A stretch of 64,000 nt of DNA from Aurelia coerulea (Eukaryota > Cnidaria > Scyphozoa > Semaeostomeae > Ulmaridae): contig CM076948.1 of NCBI GenBank assembly GCA_039566865.1, positions 14,643,001 through 14,707,000 on the forward strand, given 5' to 3'. The notes beneath the pieces are model-generated. The model was given only the letters and a program-made list of their open reading frames with translations, searched no databases and was not told the DNA's origin. Positions 11,382 to 22,689 of this stretch are shown piece by piece (position 1 is the stretch's first letter; every line of letters begins with the position of its first letter). The position numbers and the translations under genes are program-made.

Positions 11382-12225
11382 TTCATCGTGTCATCCAGGT
11401 CATACGAAAAAAGGCATTCCTTATGGGCAGGCCTTTCGAATTCTTCGAATCTGCTCAGAAGACTCTTTTTTTGAAAATCGATTGGAAAATTTGGAAAATT
11501 TTCTTTTGGATCGGGGGTACAATAAGGGAAAAATAGAGAGACAGTTTCATAGTGTAAGGGCGTTGGGTCAGAATACACTCCTGGATCGGAACCAAAAGCA
11601 CCGGGATGATACGAGGATACCCCTGGTTTTAACATTCCATCCAGTATTTCATAAAGTTTACGACATTTTGCAAACATGTTTGAATGCACACTTTGTTGAT
11701 TATGAACATCGACATATTTTCAAGGATAAAATGTTAGTTTCTTTCAGAAGGGCTAAACATTTCAAGGATACTCTAGGTCGGGCCAAAGTTTACCAACTAA
11801 CGGACGAACAAGCTGAACAGGGCACTTTTAAATGTAATGGCAGGAGAAGCTGTCAAATTTGTGCACTCATTGTTGAAGGAGAGACATTTCGACATTTTAA
11901 TGACTCTCGAAATTTTACGATCTCCTCTGGTGCTTATCATTGCAACTCGGAGAATGAAGTCTACTTGTTGCAACGTGATTGCTGCAATAAAAAATATGTA
12001 GGCAGCACAAAAACCAAATTTCGGCAAAGATTCAATGTGAACAAATATGCACGGAAATACAATGATGGCAGTCTTGACAGGGGTAAGGCAGTACCACAGG
12101 CGGGTTTCTTTGGGCATTTTTTTAGTGAAGGCCATCAGGGTGCTTTTTCGGTCAGCATAAAAATCATTGATTGGGCTTCAGATGTTTACTCACTTCGTAG
12201 AAAAGAAATATTTTGGGAGAACAAA

Positions 12226-13036
12226 TTTTGTTTTTTTTTCTATATTCAATATAAAAATTTACAACAAAGTTACCTAAACACTACCTACAATCTACTATAC
12301 CCACACTACAAGGACGGGGACCAGGAGGAGCAAAATGTCATGTCTACCCCCTGGAATTATTATAAACTAAAATACAACTAATACAAACTACTATACATAC
12401 GCTACAACTAATACAGATAGAAATTCTAATTATAAAAACATTTTACAAATAAATATTTGAGCCGGTTTCACATTAGATGTCAGGCCAATATATAAAAGTG
12501 AACAATCGGAACGCCGACCGAGGAAACAACAACGACAAAAACTGTCCCCGTCACTGCTCCCCACCCAAGGTCCCCATCGCTCGAGACACCGCTATCGTGT
12601 TTATAAGGTAATTACCCTGTATAAACATGTATATTATTATCATTAATGTCCGAAAACCACCGCCACTGACCGAAAACTACCGCCAAGATCTGTCTCAAAA
12701 ACATCGTTGTCAAAGAAAAGCAGGCAAAGTAAAAAACCAAAACATTTCGGGAAATTATGTCCAAATACCTGTACATTCACCTGGTATTTTCGGTTTTTGT
12801 ATTTCATCAACGTTTCTTATGAAACTATTTAGTTTTCCTTAAGTGTCCGATTACCACCGCCGGCACCCTAGTCCCGTCAATCCATATGAACTGCTTTTCA
12901 GGGGGCCGTGGCAAAATATTTACTAATTCAAAAGATCACTATATAATAATAATTAACAACAAAAAAGAATTGTCGTTATGGCTAGTTTTTTATTCTTCTC
13001 TTAAAACTCTTAAAATTAAACTTCTCTTAAAACTAA
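12226..13036. other. Unidentified insertion replacing PLE C-terminus
   Basis: This stretch interrupts the PLE between its GIY-YIG domain and its 3' tail. It begins T-rich, continues with a CTACAA/CTATAC-rich segment (12270-12410), and holds short repeats of CCGAAAACCACCGCC-like sequence (12650-12690). No convincing coding region, terminal repeat or target duplication is seen. It could be a 3' fragment of an unknown retroelement in reverse orientation. Confidence 0.5.
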
Positions 13037-13490
13037 AAGTCTTAGGCTTTATCTTGGGGGCATGCTTCCTTTCGTATTTCGTGTCAGTGTGCACGTGGTG
13101 TCAGGGTGGAATTCCCTGTCTTGGCATCTAGGGATTTAGCAAATTAAGCAAATCCCAGGAGGGTCGTTGGGAGGCGTGCTTCTACGTTTTCTTGAGACTT
13201 TATATACGCAGAGCTTCCATTCCGATGTCGAGAACTAAAGGATTTGAGAATTTACTATGAACTTTCAATTGAATTTGAAGTTTTGGCTAGCTAAGAAAAC
13301 TGGAAATAGTCTAGGTGTTTTGTATGACATTGTTTTTAAGGGGGGCCTCGGGGGGATTTTATCACGATTTTATGTAAATGTTATTTTATCCTATAAATAC
13401 TTGGCTGTCCTGTGGTTGTAACCAACTGATCAAGATTTTATAATCAAAACGTATTGATTTCAACAGTTTAGTTTTCTTATACTTTGTTTT
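13037..13490 (+). mobile_element. Family-1 PLE 3' tail with dead hammerhead-like motif
   Basis: It matches 57-500 almost base for base. The core has decayed: CTGATCA instead of CTGATGA at 13426, and CAAAAC instead of CGAAAC. It ends shortly before an ATT run at 13528-13548. Confidence 0.85.
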
Positions 13491-13548
13491 CTGTTATTCT
13501 TGATGGTGGCTTAGTTTTGATATTGTTATTATTATTATTATTATTATT

Positions 13549-14337
13549 TCCATTTCCACGAACTCCCTTAAGGCCAATTTCCAGTCAGTAGAATTTTCCG
13601 AGCGGGCGGAATTTTAGACAATAAAAGGTCGCTCAGCCGTAACTTTCTATTCAATTCCAGAGCGACATTTTCTCTCGCATACAATAGAAATTCCGCCCGC
13701 TCGGAAAATTCCACCGACTGGAAATCAGCCTTTACGGAGCTTGCTCGCGTGGTTTTGGAAAACAACTTTTTTGAATTCAATGGTGACTTTTACCAGCAAC
13801 TTAGGGGTACTGCTATAGGAACTAAATGTGCTCCAAGTTATGCGATTCTTTACTTGGCGGCTCTTGAGGAAAAGTTACTTTCGGAAGCTCAGTGGAAACC
13901 ATGGCTGTGGTGGAGGTATATAGACGACGTCTTTTTTGTTTGGTTGCACGGGGAGGAAAAACTCAGGGGTTTTGTAAATTTCCTTAATGGGGCCCATGAT
14001 TCGATTAAGTTCACTTCAGAATGGTCCTCGGAAAAGGTTAATTTTCTCGATGTTCAAGTCATCAAACAAGGTAACAAAATTGTCACTGATTTGTTTACAA
14101 AACCTACTGATACCCATCAACTCTTACATCACACTTCATGTCATCCTAGCCATACCAAAAAGGGTATTCCTTACAGCCAGGCTCTCAGAATTCGGCGCAT
14201 TTGTTCAGAGGAAACTTTTTTCGAAAATAGGGTGGGGGATCTAAAAACTTGGCTGCTGGCAAGGGGTTATATCGAAAACGAGGTCGATAGTCAAGTTGAA
14301 CGCGTTCGTCTAAAAAACTGTGCTGCTTTACTAGACT
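13549..14337 (+). pseudogene. PLE fragment, RT palm and thumb
   Basis: It starts right after an ATT microsatellite in the palm, with the 161-bp MITE 13571-13731 inserted at the codons for NSLTEL. It then reads open through RGTAIGTKCAPSYAIL, the catalytic WWRYIDDVFFVW, DLFTKPTDTHQLLHHTSCHP and GIPYSQALRIRRIC, and ends with a stop at 14337 where similarity is lost. The GIY-YIG domain is missing. It is closest to the copy at 3.8-5.3 kb. Confidence 0.85.
13571..13731. mobile_element. Harbinger-like MITE, TTA target duplication
   Basis: The 161-bp element has ~45-bp inverted ends (AGGC..ATTTCCAGTC, then GAATTTTCCGAGCGGGCGG). TTA occurs on both sides (13568-13570, 13732-13734), and removing the element plus one TTA restores the PLE reading frame. 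A 3-bp TWA duplication is characteristic of PIF/Harbinger transposons. Confidence 0.8.
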
Positions 14338-15640
14338 AGCTACACTAGTCCCTCAATTTCGCTGTTGTTGTTGTTGCTGATGGCCAGCTCAATGAGGGAC
14401 TAGTTGCCAGAGAGTGTCTCAAATCGGAATTTTCGGGCTTGTAATCTGATTGGAGCATTTTGGCTAAAACAATGGTAAATTATTTTGTAGCCAATCAATT
14501 TTTCTTCTCTTTACTTATTTTTACTGTAAAACCTCCCTTTGAAGAAGAGGCCTGTTTGGTCTGCGTTTTTCAGGAAGAAGCAATGACGACCGGCGCTCTC
14601 GTCACAGCTTGATCTACCTGAAGACCAGAAAAGCAAATGAAGCGGAAGGAATTTAGCTAGCTATTTGGCATGATAAAGTGAGCAATGGGAAGAGACATAT
14701 GTTTGTGGTGCTCTAACAGGGGAAATGGCAAAATGTAATGCTGTTGCAATTTCAGAGGCATTTTCGAGACATTTTCGAGACAACAGTGTAGGCCTAAGTC
14801 AAGTGTCGGTTGTCTTGTCAGTACACTGCCTTGTCTACTTCAGGTTAGTGATGTTTTCGTTTACATTTGGGTCGTGTAGTTCAATTTCTATTATTATCTA
14901 ACTGCAAGCATGTTACTTGGCAATGCTGGTCTGTTGTACTTTATCACCCCAACAGTTGTTTTGGTTTGAATGCATTGCATGATTTGCCAAATGAAGCAAT
15001 TTAATAATCTTTAAGTTTTTAATTAAAAAACGTTATGGTGTTTTTTGAACATGACCAAAAATGGTCCACGTTGCCTGGTAATAAATTAATCCAACATTTT
15101 ATTTCTCGTTCTTGCCTTAGTACATCAAGCAATGTTTTGTCTGGTGTTTTATCCGCGAGGGGAGGGGGTTCTTGGCTAAATTTTGGGTAGGGCTCTGCCA
15201 CGAGCATATTTAAAGAGGTACTGTTGGCTAGACTAACTTTTTCAAAAATGGTACCCTTGGCTGGACCAACTTCTGTAAAAATGATACCCTTGGCTCGACT
15301 AGATGTCCAAAAAGTACTCTTGCTCATGGCGCACATCCCCAGGTACCTTTACCATAGAAGAACCCCCCCCCTCCCTGTTTTTGGATCACATACAAAAAGG
15401 AAAAGGATGATATAATTTTTTTCTTTTGATTTAACAAGTACTTGTTACTTAACCACATTGATGTCAATGTTTTTAATCCTCAATTAAAAAGGGTTAGGGT
15501 TAGGGAAAGGCCTCAGTGTGCTAAGAAAAGTTTCCGTTTTTTGCATCTGCCTCTTATAGTATCTATCTTTATGTAAACAAATTTTAAGCAATATTTTTAA
15601 TCTATAGGGGTTTGTTTAAAGCAAGACATCTGCTTCATAA
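14338..15640. other. Non-coding stretch between PLE copies
   Basis: No supported gene. A small inverted repeat (CTAGTCCCTCA near 14346 and TGAGGGACTAG near 14392) flanks a (GTT)n run directly at the PLE break. Otherwise the sequence is AT-rich and unannotated, with the minisatellite at 15217-15320, a C-run near 15365 and a two-copy TTAGGG-like stretch near 15489. Confidence 0.6.
15217..15320. repeat. Degenerate ~33-bp minisatellite, 3 units
   Basis: Three imperfect units each begin GGTAC(C/T)nTTGGCT and end in an A-rich run. The units differ at several positions, suggesting age. Confidence 0.7.
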
Positions 15641-15649
15641 TTATGAGAC

Positions 15650-18365
15650 CTGGCATCCAAAAGCAGTACGAGAAGGACGTTCAGAAGGATTGGTTGACTT
15701 CATCAACAGTTTTACTAAAGGTTTCAGTGAACATATCCATTCAAAAAGAAACAAACACTGGAATAACCTAAAAGATAGTCAAAGACAAGCCATAAAATCA
15801 TTGTCATCTGATGAATCGATTATAATCAATAAGTATTCTTTTAGTTTAAGGCGTCGTATAAATGCATGCGTATCATTGGCGAATTTCTCTCTGTTAAAAT
15901 TCTTTTGGCTAGGGCAAAAAGAGAGCCCAAGTTCTAAAATTAACTTTTCATCTTCTGTTAATTTGTGCTGTAAAAGGTTGTACACATTAGATTTTTGGTT
16001 ATTTTTTTTGAACGGATTGTTTGGTCCTTTAGTGTAATATTCAGTGGTGTGGAGCTTATCATGTCTCGATCTTTTGGCAGGAAATGTTTGTTTCGCATTA
16101 GTTGCAGAAGGATTGGTTGACTTCATCAACAGTTGTACTAAAGACTTCAGTGAACATATACATTCAAATAGGAACAAACACTGGAATAACCTAAAAGATA
16201 GCCAAAGACAAGCCATAAAATCATTGTCATCTGATGAATCGATTATAATCAAACCTGCAGATAAAGGGAGTCGGATTGTGATTATGAACACAAAAGACTA
16301 TAATGAAGCATGTTTGAACACACTACAAGATATAGAGTTCTATGAGACAGTCCATGATGATCCAAACCCAACGTATCGTAAATCCCTTGATAAAATTATC
16401 GACGAACTTAAAGTTAAGGGCTATATCAGCGAAACAGAAGAAATTAGACTTAAAGAAGGAAACAGGACACCTTGTTTCTATGGTTTTTCCAAAATCCATA
16501 AGGCCTTCGAAAAGTTCCCTCCTCTTCGCCCAATTTCCAGTGGGTATAACTCATGCTCCACAAGATTATCAGAATGGGTAGATAGTTTTCTGAAACCAGC
16601 AGCAATGCAGACAAGCTCATATGTCCGAGATACGACTGACTTCGTCAACAAAATAGAGCAATTCAAAATCGACAGTACTAAAAGCAAAGATCCCTACATC
16701 GTAACAATGGATGTATCCTCGTTGTATCCAAACATCGACCATGGAGAAGGTGTAGCTGCATGCGTAGAAGCACTTGAAAGACGCACAAATAAGTCTGTTC
16801 CTAGCGATGTTATAGCCGACCTCCTAATCTTCATCCTAAAAAGCAACACACTGTCATTCGACGGCAAATTTTACCATCAAATCAAAGGGACTGCAATGGG
16901 TACACCCATGGCTGTTAGCTTTGCAAACTTATTTATGTCAAAATTTGAGACTGATTTGCTACACGAGTATGAAAGAGAATATCATAAAGGTCCTGCTATG
17001 TGGATACGATACATAGACGATGTATTTTTTGTATGGGATCATAATCAAGAAGAGCTGAAACATTTCCTGTCTTATTGCAACTCATTCGCTGCAAAGAATT
17101 CTTACAGATCTACTATTAAATTTACAATGGAATATTCCAAATCTGATGTTGTTTTTCTAGACACAAAAGTAAAGAAGCATGATGGAACATTGATAACAGA
17201 ATTACATTGCAAACCAACAGCTACGCACACTTACCTCCACAAACTATCAGACCATCCAACGCATACACTTCGCTCAAATCCGTTGTCTCCGTTTATAAGA
17301 ATAAGACGGATCTGTCACCTTTTGACTGACTATCGAAAACATGCAACGCAATTCATAAACTTTTATGCAAACCGAGGATATTCCGTGAAAACACTAACAA
17401 AAGTTGCAACCGAAGTAGAAGCACGAGATCGCAACTGTCTATTAAAACAGAAAGTTACTGAAAAGAATAAAGAAAACAGTGTTCCTCTAGTAATTGATTG
17501 GCACCAGAAGTTTAAGGGACTCTCCCAAATACTACAAAGACACTACCATTTCATGATAATTGAACATCCAGATCTCAAACAAGTATTCCCAGAACCACCA
17601 ATAATTTCCTACCGAAAAAATCCAAACTTGCACAATCATCTGGTTCAAACAAAGCGACAAAAGAGCAAAAAGGCCGGCTATTCTGTGCGCTGTACTTTAG
17701 AAAAATCAAAGAAAAGAGGACGTCCATGCAAATTGTGCTGCCACATGGGACAAACAAATGACATAACAAATACAAAGACTGGCAAAACATGTCGTATTGA
17801 CGGTGGTTCCTGCAACAGCAAAAATGTGATTTATGCCGCTGAATGTATGAAGCATCAGCTAGTATACATCGGATATACATCCACAGCTTTAAGCCAAAGG
17901 TTTAATAAGCACCGGAGTGATGCAAAGCATGATCCGGATGCAACGGAACTGGGCAAACATTTTCACGAGAGTGAATCATGCAATTTTGATAGGGATTTAA
18001 AGGTACATATCCTGCAGAGATTAGAGGGAGATCGTGATAAATTAGAACATTACGAAAACTTATGGATATCACGATTAGACTCCAGAGAACCAAACGGACT
18101 AAATTCTAGCCTTAATGAGCTCGGAAAGACATTTTATAAACTATACAAGCATATCTAGCAGTTTAATAAAGTTTCGTCACATCAATCGTTCTCCATTCTC
18201 TATTTCATTGTTAGAATTTTAGACTCCTTTTATTTATGGAACACAACATTCGCATTTGATAAAGTTAGATTGTAAAACATTTATTTGAACATTATTTGAC
18301 TGATGAAGGTCTACGATGGATCGAAAATTTTCAAACAAACTAGTCTTGTTTTTTCTCTGCGTATC
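15650..18365 (+). pseudogene. Family-2 PLE copy A (RT + GIY-YIG)
   Basis: The main frame, homologous from about 16106 to the stop at 18158, encodes most of a PLE protein: upstream domain (SLSSDESIIIKPADKGS, FYGFSKIHKAF), palm (YIVTMDVSSLYPNIDHGEG, KGTAMGTPMAVSFANLF), catalytic WIRYIDDVFFVWDH, thumb (LHCKPTATHTYLHKLSDHPT), Cys-rich part (CKLCCHMG) and GIY-YIG nuclease (NVIYAAECMKHQLVYIGYT, LSQRFNKHRSD), ending ELGKTFYKLYKHI. The extreme N-terminus appears only as an inverted piece at 15830-16105, preceded by a direct duplicate of residues near WHPKAVREGRSEG (15650-15829). The 3' tail (18159-18365) includes CTGATGA...GATCGAAAA and ends at a TTA run. Other than the scrambled 5' end the frame is intact. 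It is a different family from the 60-63 kb PLE. Confidence 0.9.
15830..16105 (-). mobile_element. Inverted N-terminal segment of family-2 PLE
   Basis: On the minus strand this reads KQTFPAKRSRHDKLHTTEYY, then LTEDEKLILELGLSFCPSQ, then RREKFANDTHAFIRRLKLKEY-like sequence, the N-terminal part of the PLE protein. It joins the plus-strand coding region at the same base as the copy B/C junction near 21.0 kb, so the junction was copied, not made twice. Confidence 0.9.
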
Positions 18366-18390
18366 ATTATTATTATTATTATTATTACGC
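18366..18390. repeat. Short (ATT)n at tail-to-tail PLE junction
   Basis: A few ATT units lie between two oppositely oriented PLE 3' ends; the flanking CTCTGCGTA and TACGCAGAG sequences are inverse copies of one another. Confidence 0.9.
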
Positions 18391-21003
18391 AGAGAAAAGA
18401 AGACTAGTTTGTTTGAAAATTTTCGATCTATCGTAGACCTTCATCAGTCAATTAATGTTCGAATAAATGTTTTACAATCTAACGTTATCAAATGCGAATG
18501 TTGTGTTCCATAAATAAAAGGAGTCTAAAATTCTAACAATGAAATAGAGAACGGAGAACGATTGATGTGACGAAATTTTATTAAACTGCTACATATGCTT
18601 GTATAGTTTATAATATGTCTTTCCGAGCTCATTAAGGCTAGAATTTAGTCCGTTTGGTTCTCTGGAGTCTAATCGTGATATCCATAAGTTTTCGTAATGT
18701 TCTAATTTATCACGATCTCCCTCTAATCTCTGCAGGATATGTACCTTTAAATCCCTATCAAAATTGCATGATTCACTCTCGTGAAAATGTTTGCCCAGTT
18801 CCGTTGCATCCGGATCATGCTTTGCATCACTCCGGTGCTTATTAAACCTTTGGCTTAAAGCTGTGGATGTATATCCGATGTATACTAGCTGATGCTTCAT
18901 ACATTCAGCGGCATAAATCACATTTTTGCTGTTGCAGGAACCACCGTCAATACGACATGTTTTGCCAGTCTTTGTATTTGTTATGTCATTTGTTTGTCCC
19001 ATGTGGCAGCACAATTTGCATGGACTTCCTCTTTTCTTTGATTTTTCTAAAGTACAGCGCACAGAATAGCCGGCCTTTTTGCTCTTTTGTCGCTTTGTTT
19101 GAACCAGATGATTGTGCAAGTTTGGATTTTTTCGGTAGGAAATTATTGGTGGTTCTGGGAATACTTGTTTGAGATCTGGATGTTCAATTATCATGAAATG
19201 GTAGTGTCTTTGTAGTATTTGGGAGAGTCCCTTAAACTTCTGGTGCCAATCAATTACTAGAGGAACACTGTTTTCTTTATTCTTTTCAGTAACTTTCTGT
19301 TTTAATAGACAGTTGCGATCTCGTGCTTCTACTTCGGTTGCAACTTTTGTTAGTGTTTTCACGGAATATCCTCGGTTTGCATAAAAGTTTATGAATTGCG
19401 TTGCATGTTTTCGATAGTCAGTCAAAAGGTGACAGATCCGTCTTATTCTGGTCTGATAGTTTGTGGAGGTAAGTGTGCGTAGCTGTTGGTTTGCAATGTA
19501 ATTCTGTTATCAATGTTCCATCATGCTTCTTTACTTTTGTGTCTAGAAAAACAACATCAGATTTGGAATATTCCATTGTAAATTTAATAGTAGATCTGTA
19601 AGAATTCTTTGCAGCGAATGAGTTGCAATAAGACAGGAAATGTTTCAGCTCTTCTTGATTATGATCCCATACAAAAAATACATCGTCTATGTATCGTATC
19701 CACATAGCAGGACCTTTATGATATTCTCTTTCATACTCGTGTAGCAATCAGTCTCAAATTTTGACATAAATAAGTTTGCAAAGCTAACAGCCATGGGTGT
19801 ACCCATTGCAGTCCCTTTGATTTGATGGTAAAATTTGCCGTCGAATGATAGTGTGTTGCTTTTTAGGATGAAGATTAGCAGGTCGGCTATAACATCGCTA
19901 GGAACAGACTTATTTGTGCGTCTTTCAAGTGCTTCTACGCATGCAGCTACACCTTCTCCATGGTCGATGTTTGGATACAACGAGGATACATCCATTGTTA
20001 CGATGTAGGGATCTTTGCTTTTAGTACTGTCGATTTTGAATTGCTCTATTTTGTTGACGAAGTCAGTCGTATCTCGGACATATGAGCTTGTCTGCATTGC
20101 TGCTGGTTTCAGAAAACTATCTACCCATTCTGATAATCTTGTGGAGCATGAGTTATACCCACTGGAAATTGGGCGAAGAGGAGGGAACTTTTCGAAGGCC
20201 TTATGGATTTTGGAAAAACCATAGAAACAAGGTGTCCTGTTTCCTTCTTTAAGTCTAATTTCTTCTGTTTCGCTGATATAGCCCTTAACTTTAAGTTCGT
20301 CGATAATTTTATCAAGGGATTTACGATACGTTGGGTTTGGATCATCATGGACTGTCTCATAGAACTCTATATCTTGTAGTGTGTTCAAACATGCTTCATT
20401 ATAGTCTTTTGTGTTCATAATCACAATCCCACTCCCTTTATCTGCAGGTTTGATTATAATTGATTCGTCAGATGACAATGATTTTATGGCTTGTCTTTGG
20501 CTATCTTTTAGGTTATTCCAGTGTTTGTTCCTATTTGAATGTATATGTTCACTGAAGTCTTTAGTACAACTGTTGATGAAGTCAACCAATCCCTCTGAAC
20601 GTCCTTCTCGTACTGCTTCTGGATACCAATGAGGATTCTTAATGTTCCAATTAAGAGCACAACGATCTTTGCTAGTGATTGATTGATTTTTCTTTTCATT
20701 ATCGAATTTGTCATCAGTTTGTGATCTTTCATAGAAGTATTCTTTTAGTTTAAGGCGTCGTATAAATGCATGCGTATCATTGGCGAATTTCTCTCTGTTA
20801 AAATTCTTTTGGCTAGGGCAAAAAGAGAGCCCAAGTTCTAAAATTAACTTTTCATCTTCTGTTAATTTGTGCTGTAAAAGGTTGTACACATTATATTTTT
20901 GGTTATTTTTTTTGAACGGATTGTTTGGTCCTTTAGTGTAATATTCAGTGGTGTGGAGCTTATCATGTCTCGATCTTTTGGCAGGAAATGTTTGTTTCGC
21001 ATT
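18380..21003 (-). pseudogene. Family-2 PLE copy B (minus strand)
   Basis: This contains the complete N-terminal region missing from copy A (HTTEYYTKGPNNPFKKNN at about 20950, then ELGLSFCPSQKNFNREKF, then RSQTDDKFDNEKKNQSITS), followed by the RT palm, catalytic YIDDVFFVW and GIY-YIG domain, ending YYKLYKHM at 18589. Two lesions break the frame: a 1-base deletion in a T-run near 19747, and a 44-base deletion near 19457 that removes part of the thumb motif. Its 3' tail (18588-18380) faces the tail of copy A, and its 5' end faces copy C at about 21.0 kb. Confidence 0.9.
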
Positions 21004-21910
21004 AGTTGCAGAAGGATTGGTTGACTTCATCAACAGTTGTACTAAAGACTTCAGTGAACATATACATTCAAATAGGAACAAACACTGGAATAACCTAAAA
21101 GATAGCCAAAGACAAGCCATAAAATCATTGTCATCTGATGAATCGATTATAATCAAACCTGCAGATAAAGGGAGTCGGATTGTGATTATGAACACAAAAG
21201 ACTATAATGAAGCATGTTTGAACACACTACAAGATATAGAGTTCTATGAGACAGTCCATGATGATCCAAACCCAACGTATCGTAAATCCCTTGATAAAAT
21301 TATCGACGAACTTAAAGTTAAGGGCTATATCAGCGAAACAGAAGAAATTAGACTTAAAGAAGGAAACAGGACACCTTGTTTCTATGGTTTTTCCAAAATC
21401 CATAAGGCCTTCGAAAAGTTCCCTCCTCTTCGCCCAATTTCCAGTGGGTATAACTCATGCTCCACAAGATTATCAGAATGGGTAGATAGTTTTCTGAAAC
21501 CAGCAGCAATGCAGACAAGCTCATATGTCCGAGATACGACTGACTTCGTCAACAAAATAGAGCAATTCAAAATCGACAGTACTAAAAGCAAAGATCCCTA
21601 CATCGTAACAATGGATGTATCCTCGTTGTATCCAAACATCGACCATGGAGAAGGTGTAGCTGCATGCGTAGAAGCACTTGAAAGACGCACAAATAAGTCT
21701 GTTCCTAGCGATGTTATAGCCGACCTCCTAATCTTCATCCTAAAAAGCAACACACTGTCATTCGACGGCAAATTTTACCATCAAATCAAAGGGACTGCAA
21801 TGGGTACACCCATGGCTGTTAGCTTTGCAAACTTATTTATGTCAAAATTTGAGACTGATTTGCTACACGAGTATGAAAGAGAATATCATAAAGGTCCTGC
21901 TATGTGGATA
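21004..21910 (+). pseudogene. Family-2 PLE copy C, 5' part (continues at 28884)
   Basis: It repeats copy A from EGLVDFINSCTKDFSEHIHS to HKGPAMWI with almost no differences. It stops in the middle of the catalytic block, right before the RYIDD codons. The rest of the same element begins at 28884 with exactly the next codons. The intervening ~7 kb is bounded by terminal inverted repeats, so this is one PLE split by insertion. Confidence 0.9.
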
Positions 21911-22224
21911 GTAACGTATTTTCACTGGATTACGCACCCCTGCTACCAAAACCGACTAAGATATGGAGAGCGCACCAGAGATGCTGTTTTCGGTAGCAAG
22001 GTTGCTGATAACCAGCGAACCGTCACTGCGGGAGGAGGGATGGGTCGATTTTTCGCTTTGTCGCCGAGATTGTTGCTTGGAATGCACTAGGCGTGGTCCA
22101 GCTCATGCTTAAATACGATGAATCCCCTTGGGGCCTTAAATTCACGTGCAAAGGGTTACGTGAAGCACGATTAGCCACTTGGGACTTAGCCCTTTTGTTA
22201 TTCGGAGTTTGTAATCCAGTGAAA
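21911..22224. mobile_element. MITE-like deletion derivative of the adjacent large TIR element
   Basis: The left end GTAACGTATTTTCACTGGATTAC and the right end GTAATCCAGTGAAA are inverse copies over 14 or more bases. Its left ~65 bp and right ~160 bp are the same as the left and right ends of 22228-28880, so it looks like an internally deleted relative. ATA stands at each junction (21908-21910, 22225-22227), a possible 3-bp duplication. Confidence 0.7.
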
Positions 22225-22689
22225 ATAGTAACGTATTTTCACTGGATTACGCACCCCTGCTACCAAAACCGACTAAGATATGGAGAGCGCACCATCAATT
22301 GCTGTTTTTACCGGGCACACAAAGTGAAACTGTGATCTTTGTATACAATCAATAAGTATCATGATGATAAATACGTTGATCCTAGCATATACTATCCATA
22401 ACTCAAGAGTAGGTTTAGGAGTAGGTCACCAATATATACCAGGGCCCGAATGCTTAAAACTGATATAAGGCTAATACCAGATTAGAACAATACAAATGAC
22501 TACCGAATCATGCCTTTAATCCAAGATTAGCGCCAATCGTGGTTTGAACAACCCGGCCCAGGAGATAATTTTTCATCTGGCATTATATTTTATTTTTTAA
22601 TTTTTTTTTGCACAATACAATCTGTTGTTAAATATGTGCTCCAAGGAAAGAGTTGTTTGCAGCCGCAAAAGGCAGTTTCTCTCTAAAAT

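Larger units (their letters stand above)
9450..12225 (+). pseudogene. Family-1 PLE, RT to GIY-YIG, broken by two insertions
   Basis: It begins in the RT fingers (9450-9626: TENISAFLDHHLQPL, then DAILCMIDVVGL). A MITE interrupts it, and it resumes at 10693 with the palm (FLAALEEKLLEQ, then WWRYIDDVSLVW), is interrupted by a SINE at 11193, and continues with the thumb and GIY-YIG domain (11482-12225: CNGRRSCQIC, then CCNKKYVGSTKTKFRQRF). The palm has small indels near 10820-10850, and the catalytic block reads YIDDVS rather than YIDDVF. About 100 bp of the C-terminus is replaced by unrelated DNA after 12225. Its 3' tail resumes at 13037. Clearly dead, but easily aligned to 62.09-63.60 kb. Confidence 0.85.

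Noticed and set aside
15487..15506. GGGTTAGGGTTAGGG, telomere-like
   Set aside because: Only about two and a half units; far too short to call an interstitial telomere.
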